From DYFT01 sp041695085 (GTDB lineage: Bacteria; Bacteroidota; Ignavibacteria; UBA10030), in assembly GCA_041695085.1 (NCBI GenBank), contig JBGFRO010000023.1, positions 1-64,000 of the forward strand: a stretch of DNA of 64,000 nt. Direction: 5' to 3'. The notes below the pieces were generated by a model. It saw nothing but the letters and a program-made list of their open reading frames with translations. It was not told the origin of the DNA and searched no databases. This document shows, piece after piece, positions 17,915 through 25,748 of this stretch; position 1 is the first letter of the stretch, and the number at the start of each line of letters is the position of its first letter. A program made the translations under genes and the position numbers.

Positions 17915-18100
17915 ATGAAAACATCCTGGAAGATCTGCCTTGCCGCAATGCTTGCTGGTGGAGCGGTGGTGTACATTCGCACACACGCTCCCAAAAACGG
18001 CACTTTACCGTTTGAGGTAGACTGGCCCAAGCAAAAGAACTTCGGTGCTTTCCCACCTGATATTCCACAAAATGTGTTTGATGGTGTAAGGTTCATCTGA
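17915..18100 (+). CDS. small exported or membrane-anchored protein, unknown
   Basis: 62 residues from the ATG at 17915, nine bases after GGAG; upstream in-frame starts (17867, 17906) are too close to or ahead of that ribosome site. It has an N-terminal hydrophobic segment with two basic residues in front (KTSWKICLAAMLAGGAVVYI) and then a short polar tail rich in Pro and Phe. It is divergent from the receiver gene. I do not recognise a family; the strong ribosome site is the main support for expression. Confidence 0.5.
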   Translation: MKTSWKICLAAMLAGGAVVYIRTHAPKNGTLPFEVDWPKQKNFGAFPPDIPQNVFDGVRFI

Positions 18101-18217
18101 AGATTCAACGATGGAAAAGCATTTCGCCGGCTCCCGTGAGTTGTTTACATTGCAACAGCTGCGATCGAGAGTTTATTCCGTCCGTGAGCCGAAATTACTT
18201 CTCCCTCGGCTCGCCAG

Positions 18218-18496
18218 CTATTCTCTTCCTCTCATGACATCATCTGCCATAGTCGCTGCAAGAGCTTGCTGCAACTCGTCTGACGGAAATAACGTAACAA
18301 GTGACTTCTTGAGAGCATTTGCGATCTTTGCAGCCTCTGTAATGGTTGGCTCGTATCCATGGTTAGCAATCCGTTGTAAGCGCTGATAGTTAATACCGCT
18401 AGCATCTGCCAGCCACTTTAGCTTCCTGCCATCCTGCTCCAAAACCCTTCGCAGAACGGTTTTTGTTCCTTTTTGTTTATTTTTGATTTTTTCCAT
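18218..18496 (-). CDS. small HTH (XRE-like) DNA-binding protein
   Basis: 92 residues from the ATG at 18496; a TTG at 18511 would add five. The core WLADASGINYQRLQRIANHGYEPTITEAAKIANAL is a helix-turn-helix of the Cro/XRE type (helix 2 LADASG, recognition helix YQRLQRIA). The tail LFPSDELQQAL is short. It is divergent from another HTH gene at 18577 with a 65- to 80-base AT-rich control region between them, the usual layout of a regulator pair. Target genes are unknown. Confidence 0.75.
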   Translation of the reverse strand: MEKIKNKQKGTKTVLRRVLEQDGRKLKWLADASGINYQRLQRIANHGYEPTITEAAKIANALKKSLVTLFPSDELQQALAATMADDVMRGRE

Positions 18497-18576
18497 ATCA
18501 TTCTCGGCCAAAACTAATCATGGCTAATATAATCAATCATTATAGCTTTGTCAAGTAAGTAGAAAGATTTTTTATA

Positions 18577-19026
18577 GTGAATGAAAAGCGTGAGATTGCC
18601 AATCGGTTACGGGAACAAGCGCTGGCAAAATACGGTTCTCTGAAAGCCCTCGCAGATGCGATTGGGAAAACACAGCAATATCTGAATGTGTACCTTTCCG
18701 GAATCAATGCACCCGGACCTAAATTCAGAGAACTCCTGCGGAAAGCCGGTCTCGATGTGGCCTATATCATAACGGGCAGGAGGGAAGGTGCGGCGACTGC
18801 TCAAGAAGGAATGGCGCAAAAAATCTATCAGCTCATGGAGGAAAAAGGAATTAAGTCAGTTGACGAATTGCGGGAACGTCTAGAAAACGAAGAGGCACTG
18901 AAGGACACACTTGGACCCGATGTGTACTCGACCTTCCTTAGAGTCGCGGCAGTTCGGGAAAAACAGGCCAAATATAAATCGAAGAAGGGTAAACGACACG
19001 CTGATCGCACGAAGCGTGCTAGATGA
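18577..19026 (+). CDS. HTH (XRE-like) regulator with basic tail
   Basis: 149 residues from a GTG start. An N-terminal HTH (SLKALADAIGKTQQYLNVYLSG, residues 16-37) is followed by a middle helical part (AQKIYQLMEEKGIKSVDELRERLENEEAL) and a strongly basic C-terminus (KYKSKKGKRHADRTKRAR). It is divergent from the HTH gene at 18218-18496. The G-I-x-S-V-x-E-L middle resembles a dimerisation or second HTH segment. Function beyond DNA binding is not visible. Confidence 0.7.
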   Translation: MNEKREIANRLREQALAKYGSLKALADAIGKTQQYLNVYLSGINAPGPKFRELLRKAGLDVAYIITGRREGAATAQEGMAQKIYQLMEEKGIKSVDELRERLENEEALKDTLGPDVYSTFLRVAAVREKQAKYKSKKGKRHADRTKRAR

Positions 19027-19326
19027 ACGTCAGTCGACGAACCGTTCAAGCAGCACTTGTCTAGAGAACATATCGCGTATCAAGCAGGGAGAGGAACAAG
19101 TCGAGTACGCTAACATTCATCGTACAGTATCCACCCATTCCGGTGTACTTCATCTCAAAAACTTCTAAACACGCTTTCCACTTTCCCTTCCCGCCTCCAC
19201 GCGGTGAGCTTTCGGATCTGTGATCTGTAAGCTGCCACCTTTGTGATACCACAATCGTTTCATCTTTTCTACACGCTTGCACAGTCTCAAGGAGAACTAT
19301 GAACATTTAGGAGGAACCACCTACGT
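19027..19326. other. 300-base intergenic stretch
   Basis: No gene is supported on either strand. The last 20 bases hold a strong ribosome site (AGGAGG) for the PAS-LuxR gene. I did not find a clear promoter pair or terminator. Confidence 0.5.
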
Positions 19327-20022
19327 ATGCCCATTGCTACGAAACAGAAACTTGCGGAGTTCTTTCGATTTTCCTTTGAGGAATCGGAAGACGGCCACTG
19401 GATTGCTCTGCTCGAGAAACCATTGTCAGTGAATTTGCCGATTGAAGAGCAACAGGAACATCTGTTCAAGTACGCGTACCTCGACGAATGCAACCAAGCT
19501 TTTGCCAGCATGTACGGATACTCCAACCCCAAAGAGCTCGTCGGTGTCCGATTCCCACAGTTGCTTCTTCTCTCCGATCCGGCCAACTTGGACGCAATCC
19601 GGAAATTTCTCTCGTCCGGATACACAATCAAGAACGTGGAAACACATGAGCGGGCTAAGAACGGAGAACCCAAGTATTTCTTGAACGATGCTCGCGGCAT
19701 CATTGAGAACAACCATCTTGTGCGGGTCTGGGGAAGACAACAAGACATAACGTCAAGCAATATCCGCCGATTATCCTTCAACCATTTGAGTCCTCTCCAA
19801 CTCCGCGTTCTCAAACTTACCGCTGAGGGGAAAACCCTGAAGGAGAGCAGCCAACTGCTGAACATCAAGGAGAGGAAAGTCGATGCCGTCCGGTCACAGC
19901 TGAAGAAGAAATTCGGGGTAAAGACGACGCCGGAGCTTATTGCACGTGCAATTCACCTCGGTCTGGTTGACTCCGGCGAACTCACTTGTCCCAATCAGCT
20001 TGGGCTTTTCCAAGAAGAATGA
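19327..20022 (+). CDS. PAS domain plus LuxR-type HTH regulator
   Basis: 231 residues. A PAS-like domain (about 50-145: YAYLDECNQAFASMYGY, ELVGVRFPQLL, VETHERAKNGEPKYFLNDARG, RVWGRQQDIT) precedes a C-terminal LuxR-type HTH (LSPLQLRVLKLTAEGKTLKE, then AVRSQLKKKFGVKTTPELI, about 155-215). It thus senses a small ligand or redox state and binds DNA. The start is fixed by AGGAGG ten bases upstream. No receiver domain is present, so it is not a classical two-component regulator. It may control the neighbouring AAA gene or the metal operon. Confidence 0.85.
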   Translation: MPIATKQKLAEFFRFSFEESEDGHWIALLEKPLSVNLPIEEQQEHLFKYAYLDECNQAFASMYGYSNPKELVGVRFPQLLLLSDPANLDAIRKFLSSGYTIKNVETHERAKNGEPKYFLNDARGIIENNHLVRVWGRQQDITSSNIRRLSFNHLSPLQLRVLKLTAEGKTLKESSQLLNIKERKVDAVRSQLKKKFGVKTTPELIARAIHLGLVDSGELTCPNQLGLFQEE

Positions 20023-20028
20023 GAGCCA

Positions 20029-20065
20029 TCGGGAAATTCCCCAGAGCGAAGGGGAAATTTCCCGA
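20029..20065. repeat. 14-pair inverted repeat downstream of the PAS-LuxR gene
   Basis: TCGGGAAATTCCCC at 20029-20042 pairs with GGGGAAATTTCCCGA at 20051-20065 with one extra A, across an 8-base gap. No T-tract follows, so a plain intrinsic terminator is unlikely. It sits just upstream of a good promoter and could be an operator. Confidence 0.65.
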
Positions 20066-20086
20066 CACCCGCCAGAACCTTCCTTC

Positions 20087-20115
20087 TTGACAACTTGACA
20101 CAAACCCCGTAGATT
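20087..20115 (+). promoter_or_regulatory. candidate sigma70 promoter
   Basis: TTGACA (20087-20092) and TAGATT (20110-20115) are 17 bases apart. A second TTGACA starts at 20095. It is about 90 bases before the AAA-protein gene. Confidence 0.6.
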
Positions 20116-20203
20116 TCGCCCCGCCCGCAAGCGGTTATTCCGTCAAGCACAAGCGACTCTAAGGATAACTGGGTCGCTTTGTCTCAAACGGATGAACCGC
20201 TGA

Positions 20204-21154
20204 ATGCCCGAGCAACTCATCGGGGGGAGTCCAGCCCTCAGAAAAATACGCGCCGCTATACCTCGCCTCGCTGCCGACACGACTCCGATCGTCATCATCG
20301 GAGAACCAGGCGTGGGCAAGTCGCTCGTTGCCTCCCACATCCACTCCCGGAGCCGTTTCAAGTCCTCTGAGTTAGAAATCATCAACTTTAGTCTCCTCAG
20401 CGAGCGCGATCAACGCATTAAACTCTTTGGCGGCGGCCCTCCTGAGTTGAACACGACTCTTCGCAGCTTTCTTGAAGATCCAACTACTCTTATCCTCAAG
20501 CACCTTGATCAGGCGTCTCTTTATGCTATTCAGGAAAGGCTTACTGAATTTCTTCAGACACTAACTGTAGTCCGTCCCGGCATAAACGAGAAGTTCCAGC
20601 TGGCCGCACGCGTGATCTTCACATTTCGATCACCCGTTTCCGATCTCTCGAAGAACAAACGAATCCACTCCACCCTTGCAGAACTTCTCAACACATACGA
20701 AACACTCCGTATCCCACCGCTTCGTAGTCGAAAAGAAGACATTCCAATTCTTGCCGAGCGATTCTTGCATCGTTTCTATGATAGGCTGCACTCAATCGTA
20801 GATGGGAACATTGAGCACGTTCAAGGCCTGACAAACGCCGGGACTCTCGATCCAAAACTTGCCGAATTCCTGGTCAAACAGAAATGGCCCGAGAACGTCA
20901 CCGAACTCAAAGCCTACATCCGGAGCCTCATCGTCCCCAGCTACGAAGGCGCTATTCAAGAGCGCGAGAAGATCGAAGTGATGAAGATGATCACGATGCT
21001 CGAAGACGGTCACGAATTCTCCCTTCGTCACTCCATCAACGTAATCGAGAATGGAATCATCCAACGAGCCCTGAAGAAGTTTGGTGGACACCAGGTCCGG
21101 GCTGCTCAGTTGCTTGGCCTGACCGAACGGACAATCCGGCGCAAGAGAACTTGA
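20204..21154 (+). CDS. NtrC-like AAA protein lacking the GAFTGA loop
   Basis: 316 residues: an AAA domain with Walker A GEPGVGKS at 33-40, a region corresponding to sigma54-activator loop 1 that reads LFGGGPPEL instead of L-F-G-H-x-x-GAFTGA, a Walker B that reads TLILKHLDQ instead of LFLDE, then RIPPLRSRKEDIPILAERFL (as in NtrC sensor II region) and a Fis-type HTH (ALKKFGGHQVRAAQLLGLTE). Without GAFTGA it should not open sigma54 promoters, and the Walker B acid is missing. It may bind DNA as a sigma70-type regulator, like TyrR. It is convergent with the metal operon. Confidence 0.8.
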   Translation: MPEQLIGGSPALRKIRAAIPRLAADTTPIVIIGEPGVGKSLVASHIHSRSRFKSSELEIINFSLLSERDQRIKLFGGGPPELNTTLRSFLEDPTTLILKHLDQASLYAIQERLTEFLQTLTVVRPGINEKFQLAARVIFTFRSPVSDLSKNKRIHSTLAELLNTYETLRIPPLRSRKEDIPILAERFLHRFYDRLHSIVDGNIEHVQGLTNAGTLDPKLAEFLVKQKWPENVTELKAYIRSLIVPSYEGAIQEREKIEVMKMITMLEDGHEFSLRHSINVIENGIIQRALKKFGGHQVRAAQLLGLTERTIRRKRT

Positions 21155-21164
21155 CTACCAGAAC

Positions 21165-24100
21165 TCAGGACACCTCTGGTTTCTTACGTTCAATCCAACG
21201 ATACACCACAGGCAAGACAAAGAGAGTCAACAGCGTCGATGTGATCAAGCCCCCAATGACAACCGTTGCCAGTGGTCGTTGAACCTCGGCGCCTGTTCCC
21301 TGTGAGAGGGCCATCGGAATAAATCCCAGGCTCGCAACAAGCGCCGTCATCAGCACCGGCCGCAATCGGTCAGAGGCACCCTTGATGATTGTGAATTCGA
21401 GATCGTGCCCTTCTTTCAAAAGCTGATTGAGGTACGATATGAGCACAACGCCGTTCAGAACTGCAACGCCAAAGAGAGCGATAAAACCTATTGAAGCCGA
21501 TACGCTCAGGTGTAACCCTCGGATAAGAAGCGCAAAAATCCCACCGCTCAAAGCGAAAGGAAGATTGAGCAGGATGAGCATCGAGTGTCTTATGTTTCCA
21601 AACGTCGTAAACAACAACACAAAGATGATGAAGATGGAGAGCGGAACGACGATCAGCAATCGTTTCGTAGCACTCTCCTGGTGTTCAAACTGACCGCCCC
21701 ACGTAATGTAATGTCCCGTCGGCAGTTGCACCCCGCCTTGCGGGGCATAGATCTTGTTCTTTGCCTCTACCACGAAGCTGCCGATGTCCCGTCCTCGAAC
21801 ATTGCACTCGATCACAATCCGGCGCTGTCCGTACTCACGGCTCACCTGCACTGGCCCTTCTTCCGCAACAATGCGTGTGACTTGACTCAACGGAATTGTT
21901 CCGCCGTTGGGCAAATTCACAAGCGAGTTTTCAATTGCCTGAATATCACCCCGCTTGTTTTCCGGATAGCGCACGAGCACCCCGAATCGGATCTGACCTT
22001 CGAACACCTCTGTCGCCACTTTGCCGCCAATGGCGACTTCGACAATCCGCTGAACGTCAGCCACATTCAGTCCGTAGCGAGCGATAGCGCCGCGGTCTAT
22101 GTAGATATTCAGATACGTCTGTCCGGCGGTTTGCTCGACCAAAACATCGGCGGCACCTTTAACAGATCGAACAACCTCCGCGATCTCATCTGCTTTCTGT
22201 TTCATCATCTTGAGGTCCGTCCCAAATAGCTTTATTGCGATATCCGACTTCACGCCTGACACGAGCTCATCTACTCGCATTGCGATGGGTTGCGTAATGT
22301 TGTAATTCACACCGGGGACGTGCTTGAGTTCTCCCACCATTTTTTCCACAAGCTCTTCTTTCGTTGATGCGGTTTTCCATTCCGATTTTGGCTTAAGCGT
22401 CACATAAATGTCGCTCAAGTTCACCCCCATAGGGTCGGTGGCAATATCCGGCCGCCCTAACCGTCCCACGACAAACTCAACCTCAGGAAACTGCATTATG
22501 ATTTGCTGAATCTTCTTCTCCATTTCAATGGATTCCGTCAGTGAGATGCTCGGCATCCGTATGGGCTGCACAAGAATCGAGCCCTCGTCGAGCTCAGGAA
22601 TGAACTCTGTGCCTAGAAACGGAACAAGGGCAAAAGAGGTCAGCAAAACAATCAATGCAATGCCGAGCGTGATGTATTTTCGTTTCAGCGCCTTCTCAAG
22701 AAGTGGCGTGTAGATTCTCCTGAGCCAGTGGATGACCTTCGGCTCCGTGTGATTCGTTTTCTCTTTCAGGATAAGAGAGCTTACGACAGGAATGAATGTG
22801 AGAGTGAGAATAAGGGAGCCGATCAGCGCCATTGCAACCGTAAGAGCCATCGGCGTAAACATCTTTCCTTCAATGCCCTGCAGTGTCAGTATAGGTAAGT
22901 AGACGGCAATGATGATGAGAATACCGAAGAGAATCGGTCGGCCAACTTCTTTCGCGGCGTCTTGAATGACCTCGAGTTTGGTCTTCCTGGGATCTTTGTG
23001 GAGTAACTTTCGTTCGAAGTTTTCCACCATCACAACCGACCCGTCGACAATCATCCCGAAGTCAATTGCTCCGAGGCTCATCAAGTTCGCCGATAGGCCC
23101 AGCCACTCCATACCGATAAAAGCGAACATCATCGAGAGTGGAATCGAAGATGCAACAATGAGCCCTCCACGGATATCACCCAGAAAGATGAGCAACACCG
23201 CAATGACGAGTAAACCGCCCTCCAGAAGATTTGTCCTCACCGTTGTGATCGTCTTGTTTACGAGGTCGGTTTGATCGTAGTACGGATGAATCTTGACGTG
23301 AGGCGGCAGAGTCTTGTTGATTTCCTCGATCTTCTCTTTGACGCGCTGAATCACCTTGCGACTGTTTTCACCCTTCAGCATCATCACAATTGCAGCGGCA
23401 ACCTCGCCGCGTCCTTGCATCACAACGGCGCCTTGACGGATTTCCGGACCGACGGTAACTCTGGCGACATTCTTGACATACACCGGTGTGCCACCTTCAT
23501 TCTTCACAACGATGTTCTCCAAATCCTGCTCTGTCTGGGCGAGGCCGATACCGCGAATGATGTATTGCTCGGAAGCGTGCTCAAGGAAATTCCCACCGGC
23601 CACGGAGTTATTTTTCTCAACCGCTTCAAACACTTCTCCCAATGTCAAGTTGTAGCTCAAGAGTTTGCTTGGGTCAACAAGAATGTGATATTGCTTCACT
23701 AACCCGCCGAAGCTGTTGACTTCGGTAACTCCGGGAACCGTTCGCAATTGCGGCTTGATGAACCAGTCCTGGAGGGTGCGTTGACCCATCAGGTCTAAAC
23801 TGTCACTCTCGATGAAGTACTGGTAGATTTCACCCATCCCAGTTGTAATGGGTCCCATTTCTGGCTCAGGAACTGTTGGTGGCAGTGATTCCTTAACTCG
23901 TTGCAAGCGCTCGAGCACAAGTTGACGGGCGAAATAAATGTCCACACCATCCTCGAAAACCACGGTGATGACAGCCAGGCCAAATTTAGAAATGGAACGA
24001 ATTTCGGTAAGTCGTGGAAGCCCATTCATTACGACTTCGATGGGAAATGTCACGAGCTTTTCGGTCTCGACTGGTGAAAGTCCCGGAGCCTCAGCGAGTA

Positions 24101-24245
24101 TCTGAACCTGAATGTTCGTGACGTCCGGAAACGCGTCGATGGGGATGTTATTGAGAGAATAAACACCAAGGGCGATGACGAGGATCGTCATTGCGATCAC
24201 AAGCAATCGTTGTTTCAGCGAAAATTCAATGAGGCGGTTGATCAT
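21165..24245 (-). CDS. czcA: heavy-metal efflux RND pump, CzcA/CusA family
   Basis: 1026 residues with the RND plan: TM1 (LLVIAMTILVIALGVYSL), a first periplasmic domain, a TM2-6 bundle, a second periplasmic domain and a TM8-12 bundle. The proton-relay and divalent-type motif in TM4 is D395-FGMIV-D401-GSVVMV-E408-N, the pattern of CzcA-type (Zn/Co/Cd/Ni) pumps. It is the last gene of a minus-strand metal operon that also encodes TolC-like and adaptor partners at 27.7-30.2 kb, so the tripartite complex is complete. It exports metal from periplasm and cytoplasm using proton motive force. The exact metal is not decided. Confidence 0.95.
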   Translation of the reverse strand: MINRLIEFSLKQRLLVIAMTILVIALGVYSLNNIPIDAFPDVTNIQVQILAEAPGLSPVETEKLVTFPIEVVMNGLPRLTEIRSISKFGLAVITVVFEDGVDIYFARQLVLERLQRVKESLPPTVPEPEMGPITTGMGEIYQYFIESDSLDLMGQRTLQDWFIKPQLRTVPGVTEVNSFGGLVKQYHILVDPSKLLSYNLTLGEVFEAVEKNNSVAGGNFLEHASEQYIIRGIGLAQTEQDLENIVVKNEGGTPVYVKNVARVTVGPEIRQGAVVMQGRGEVAAAIVMMLKGENSRKVIQRVKEKIEEINKTLPPHVKIHPYYDQTDLVNKTITTVRTNLLEGGLLVIAVLLIFLGDIRGGLIVASSIPLSMMFAFIGMEWLGLSANLMSLGAIDFGMIVDGSVVMVENFERKLLHKDPRKTKLEVIQDAAKEVGRPILFGILIIIAVYLPILTLQGIEGKMFTPMALTVAMALIGSLILTLTFIPVVSSLILKEKTNHTEPKVIHWLRRIYTPLLEKALKRKYITLGIALIVLLTSFALVPFLGTEFIPELDEGSILVQPIRMPSISLTESIEMEKKIQQIIMQFPEVEFVVGRLGRPDIATDPMGVNLSDIYVTLKPKSEWKTASTKEELVEKMVGELKHVPGVNYNITQPIAMRVDELVSGVKSDIAIKLFGTDLKMMKQKADEIAEVVRSVKGAADVLVEQTAGQTYLNIYIDRGAIARYGLNVADVQRIVEVAIGGKVATEVFEGQIRFGVLVRYPENKRGDIQAIENSLVNLPNGGTIPLSQVTRIVAEEGPVQVSREYGQRRIVIECNVRGRDIGSFVVEAKNKIYAPQGGVQLPTGHYITWGGQFEHQESATKRLLIVVPLSIFIIFVLLFTTFGNIRHSMLILLNLPFALSGGIFALLIRGLHLSVSASIGFIALFGVAVLNGVVLISYLNQLLKEGHDLEFTIIKGASDRLRPVLMTALVASLGFIPMALSQGTGAEVQRPLATVVIGGLITSTLLTLFVLPVVYRWIERKKPEVS

Positions 24246-24249
24246 AGGT

Positions 24250-24759
24250 TCATTCTTTGGTTAGTGATTCAATTCCTTTAGTGATAAATAACGCGGCAAT
24301 TACATAAACGATAAGCCAATCAAACAAGACGAATCCCCACTCATACCTGTGAGCAAGGACTTCGGGGTATTGATGGATGAGAAGTTGATCCTCGGCAAGG
24401 GTCCTGAGGAAAGAAAGACTGATGAAAAATATCCAGACAAGACGAGTGCCGTGTGCCTTTTTGCGTAATCGCATCCCGATCGCGAAGGGGAGAACGCCCC
24501 ACAGCAGAACATTACAAACAACAAAAGCAACATCCTGGACGTGCGTCAATCCGGTCAGCGCGTATCCCATCATCTCAGCGTCGTGCAGCATGTCTTGTTT
24601 GACATCAAGGTACAGCGTCAGCAGGAGGAACCCCATCACAAAGGACATCAGGAAAAGGACCAGCAGATCATTTTTGTTTTTCCTTACGAGCCAAACTGCG
24701 AACACAGAACCAAGGATGCTTATCGCAAGGTACACTATTTTGAAGGTTTCGAACGGCAT
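24250..24759 (-). CDS. multi-helix inner-membrane protein of the czc operon
   Basis: 169 residues from the ATG at 24759; a TTG at 24804 would overlap the previous gene and add 15. About five hydrophobic helices can be seen (TFKIVYLAISILGSVFAVWL, LLVLFLMSFVMGFLLLTLYL, VAFVVCNVLLWGVLPFAIGM, LVWIFFISLSFLR, GFVLFDWLIVYVIAALFI), with a few charged loops containing His and Asp. It ends five bases before czcA starts. I do not recognise a family; similar small membrane proteins accompany metal efflux operons. Confidence 0.65.
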   Translation of the reverse strand: MPFETFKIVYLAISILGSVFAVWLVRKNKNDLLVLFLMSFVMGFLLLTLYLDVKQDMLHDAEMMGYALTGLTHVQDVAFVVCNVLLWGVLPFAIGMRLRKKAHGTRLVWIFFISLSFLRTLAEDQLLIHQYPEVLAHRYEWGFVLFDWLIVYVIAALFITKGIESLTKE

Positions 24760-24793
24760 TCTCTTGAATGAGCTTAATTCCGATTCTTTCTCG

Positions 24794-25156
24794 TCACAGA
24801 TCAACTTTGGGCAGATGAATTCCTAAAAGAGCCGCACCGATCAAAATCACTCCGCTTCCCAACAAACAACCTGCCATTTTGCCCAGGCCGGAACTCAAAG
24901 GGAGTCTTGATTTATCAACCCCTCGATTCCGCAGCCATTCGGCGATGTTCCATTCAAAGAAGCCGGGGATGCCATCGGTAATCGCATCGCCAACCACACC
25001 GCCAACGACCGCACCAATCACGCCGAAGGTTTGTCCACCGGCGATTGCAAAGACGGTCAACAATCCTGTATCGATTGCACCAAATATGAAGTCGGGTATC
25101 AATCGTTTCAATGAAAGCTCCATCCACAGCGCAACGAGAAGCGGCAGGACTGCCAT
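24794..25156 (-). CDS. Gly-rich small membrane protein
   Basis: 120 residues with three or four membrane helices, the central ones very rich in Gly and Ala (TGLLTVFAIAGGQTFGVIGA, VGGVVGDAITDGIPGFFEW, CLLGSGVILIGAALLGI). Repeated GxxxG patterns suggest tight helix packing or a channel-like assembly. It lies between DUF302 and another membrane gene in the czc operon. The family is not recognised. Confidence 0.6.
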   Translation of the reverse strand: MAVLPLLVALWMELSLKRLIPDFIFGAIDTGLLTVFAIAGGQTFGVIGAVVGGVVGDAITDGIPGFFEWNIAEWLRNRGVDKSRLPLSSGLGKMAGCLLGSGVILIGAALLGIHLPKVDL

Positions 25157-25186
25157 CGTGAGAACTGCCTACGGAACGGCTTCTTC

Positions 25187-25267
25187 CTATGTCAAGAGAG
25201 CAGTTGAAACAGCAACAAGGATGACGGAAAGAAGGGCTACAAGGAGAAACTCTTTCGTGCTTTTCAT
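25187..25267 (-). CDS. possible 26-residue membrane peptide
   Basis: A short frame from the ATG at 25267 to TAG at 25187 encodes a lysine-led single hydrophobic helix (MKSTKEFLLVALLSVILVAV and then STALLT). It starts 19 bases after the DUF302 stop and fills an otherwise empty 130-base gap in the operon. Small membrane peptides regulating pumps are known, but this one is supported only by its position and composition. Confidence 0.35.
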   Translation of the reverse strand: MKSTKEFLLVALLSVILVAVSTALLT

Positions 25268-25286
25268 AATCTTCTTCTTTGTGTGG

Positions 25287-25688
25287 TTACACGTCCATCG
25301 CTTCGATGACATTCCGGAGTTTTCGTTGCACTTCTGTGGCCGTAGTGTCAAGAACAATGTTTCCTACAGGACTCATCGCCGCGACCGGATCAATGGCTGC
25401 TACAACCGTCTCACCGCTTTCACTTTCGTAGACGATCACATTGCAGGGAAGCATTAATCCGATATCTTTTTCAGCCTGAAGTGCTTTGTAGGCGTTCGGC
25501 GGATTGCAGGCGCCTAAGATCTTGTACTTCCGGAAGTCCACATCCAGCTTCTTCTTCAGGGTTTCCTTTACATCAATCTCAGTTAAGACCCCGAATCCTT
25601 CTTTCTTGAGTTCTTCGGTGACTTTCTCGAGCGCTTCTTCAAATGAGAGGATTACTGTCGTTTTGAAGGCATAGTTTGTAGTTTGCAT
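25287..25688 (-). CDS. DUF302-domain protein
   Basis: 133 residues. The DUF302 pattern is present: SFEEALEKVTEELKKEGFGVLTEID near the start, then YKILGACNPPNAYKAL and a hydrophobic strand (IGLMLPCNVIVYE). The C-terminal part contains DPVAAMSPVGN. The family is a small alpha/beta fold seen in metal and redox loci; the conserved Cys in GACNPP is a candidate thiol. The ribosome site GAAAGGAAA fixes the start. It is downstream of the P-type ATPase on the same strand. Confidence 0.88.
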   Translation of the reverse strand: MQTTNYAFKTTVILSFEEALEKVTEELKKEGFGVLTEIDVKETLKKKLDVDFRKYKILGACNPPNAYKALQAEKDIGLMLPCNVIVYESESGETVVAAIDPVAAMSPVGNIVLDTTATEVQRKLRNVIEAMDV

Positions 25689-25748
25689 TCTTATTTCCTT
25701 TCAGATGAAATGTTCTAGTCAATATAATCGTGCCGCTTGATAAGCCCG

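Noticed and set aside
18512..18576. Clear palindromic operator between the divergent HTH genes
   Set aside because: AT-rich with loose similarity (GCTAATA against TTATAGC), but no convincing inverted repeat.
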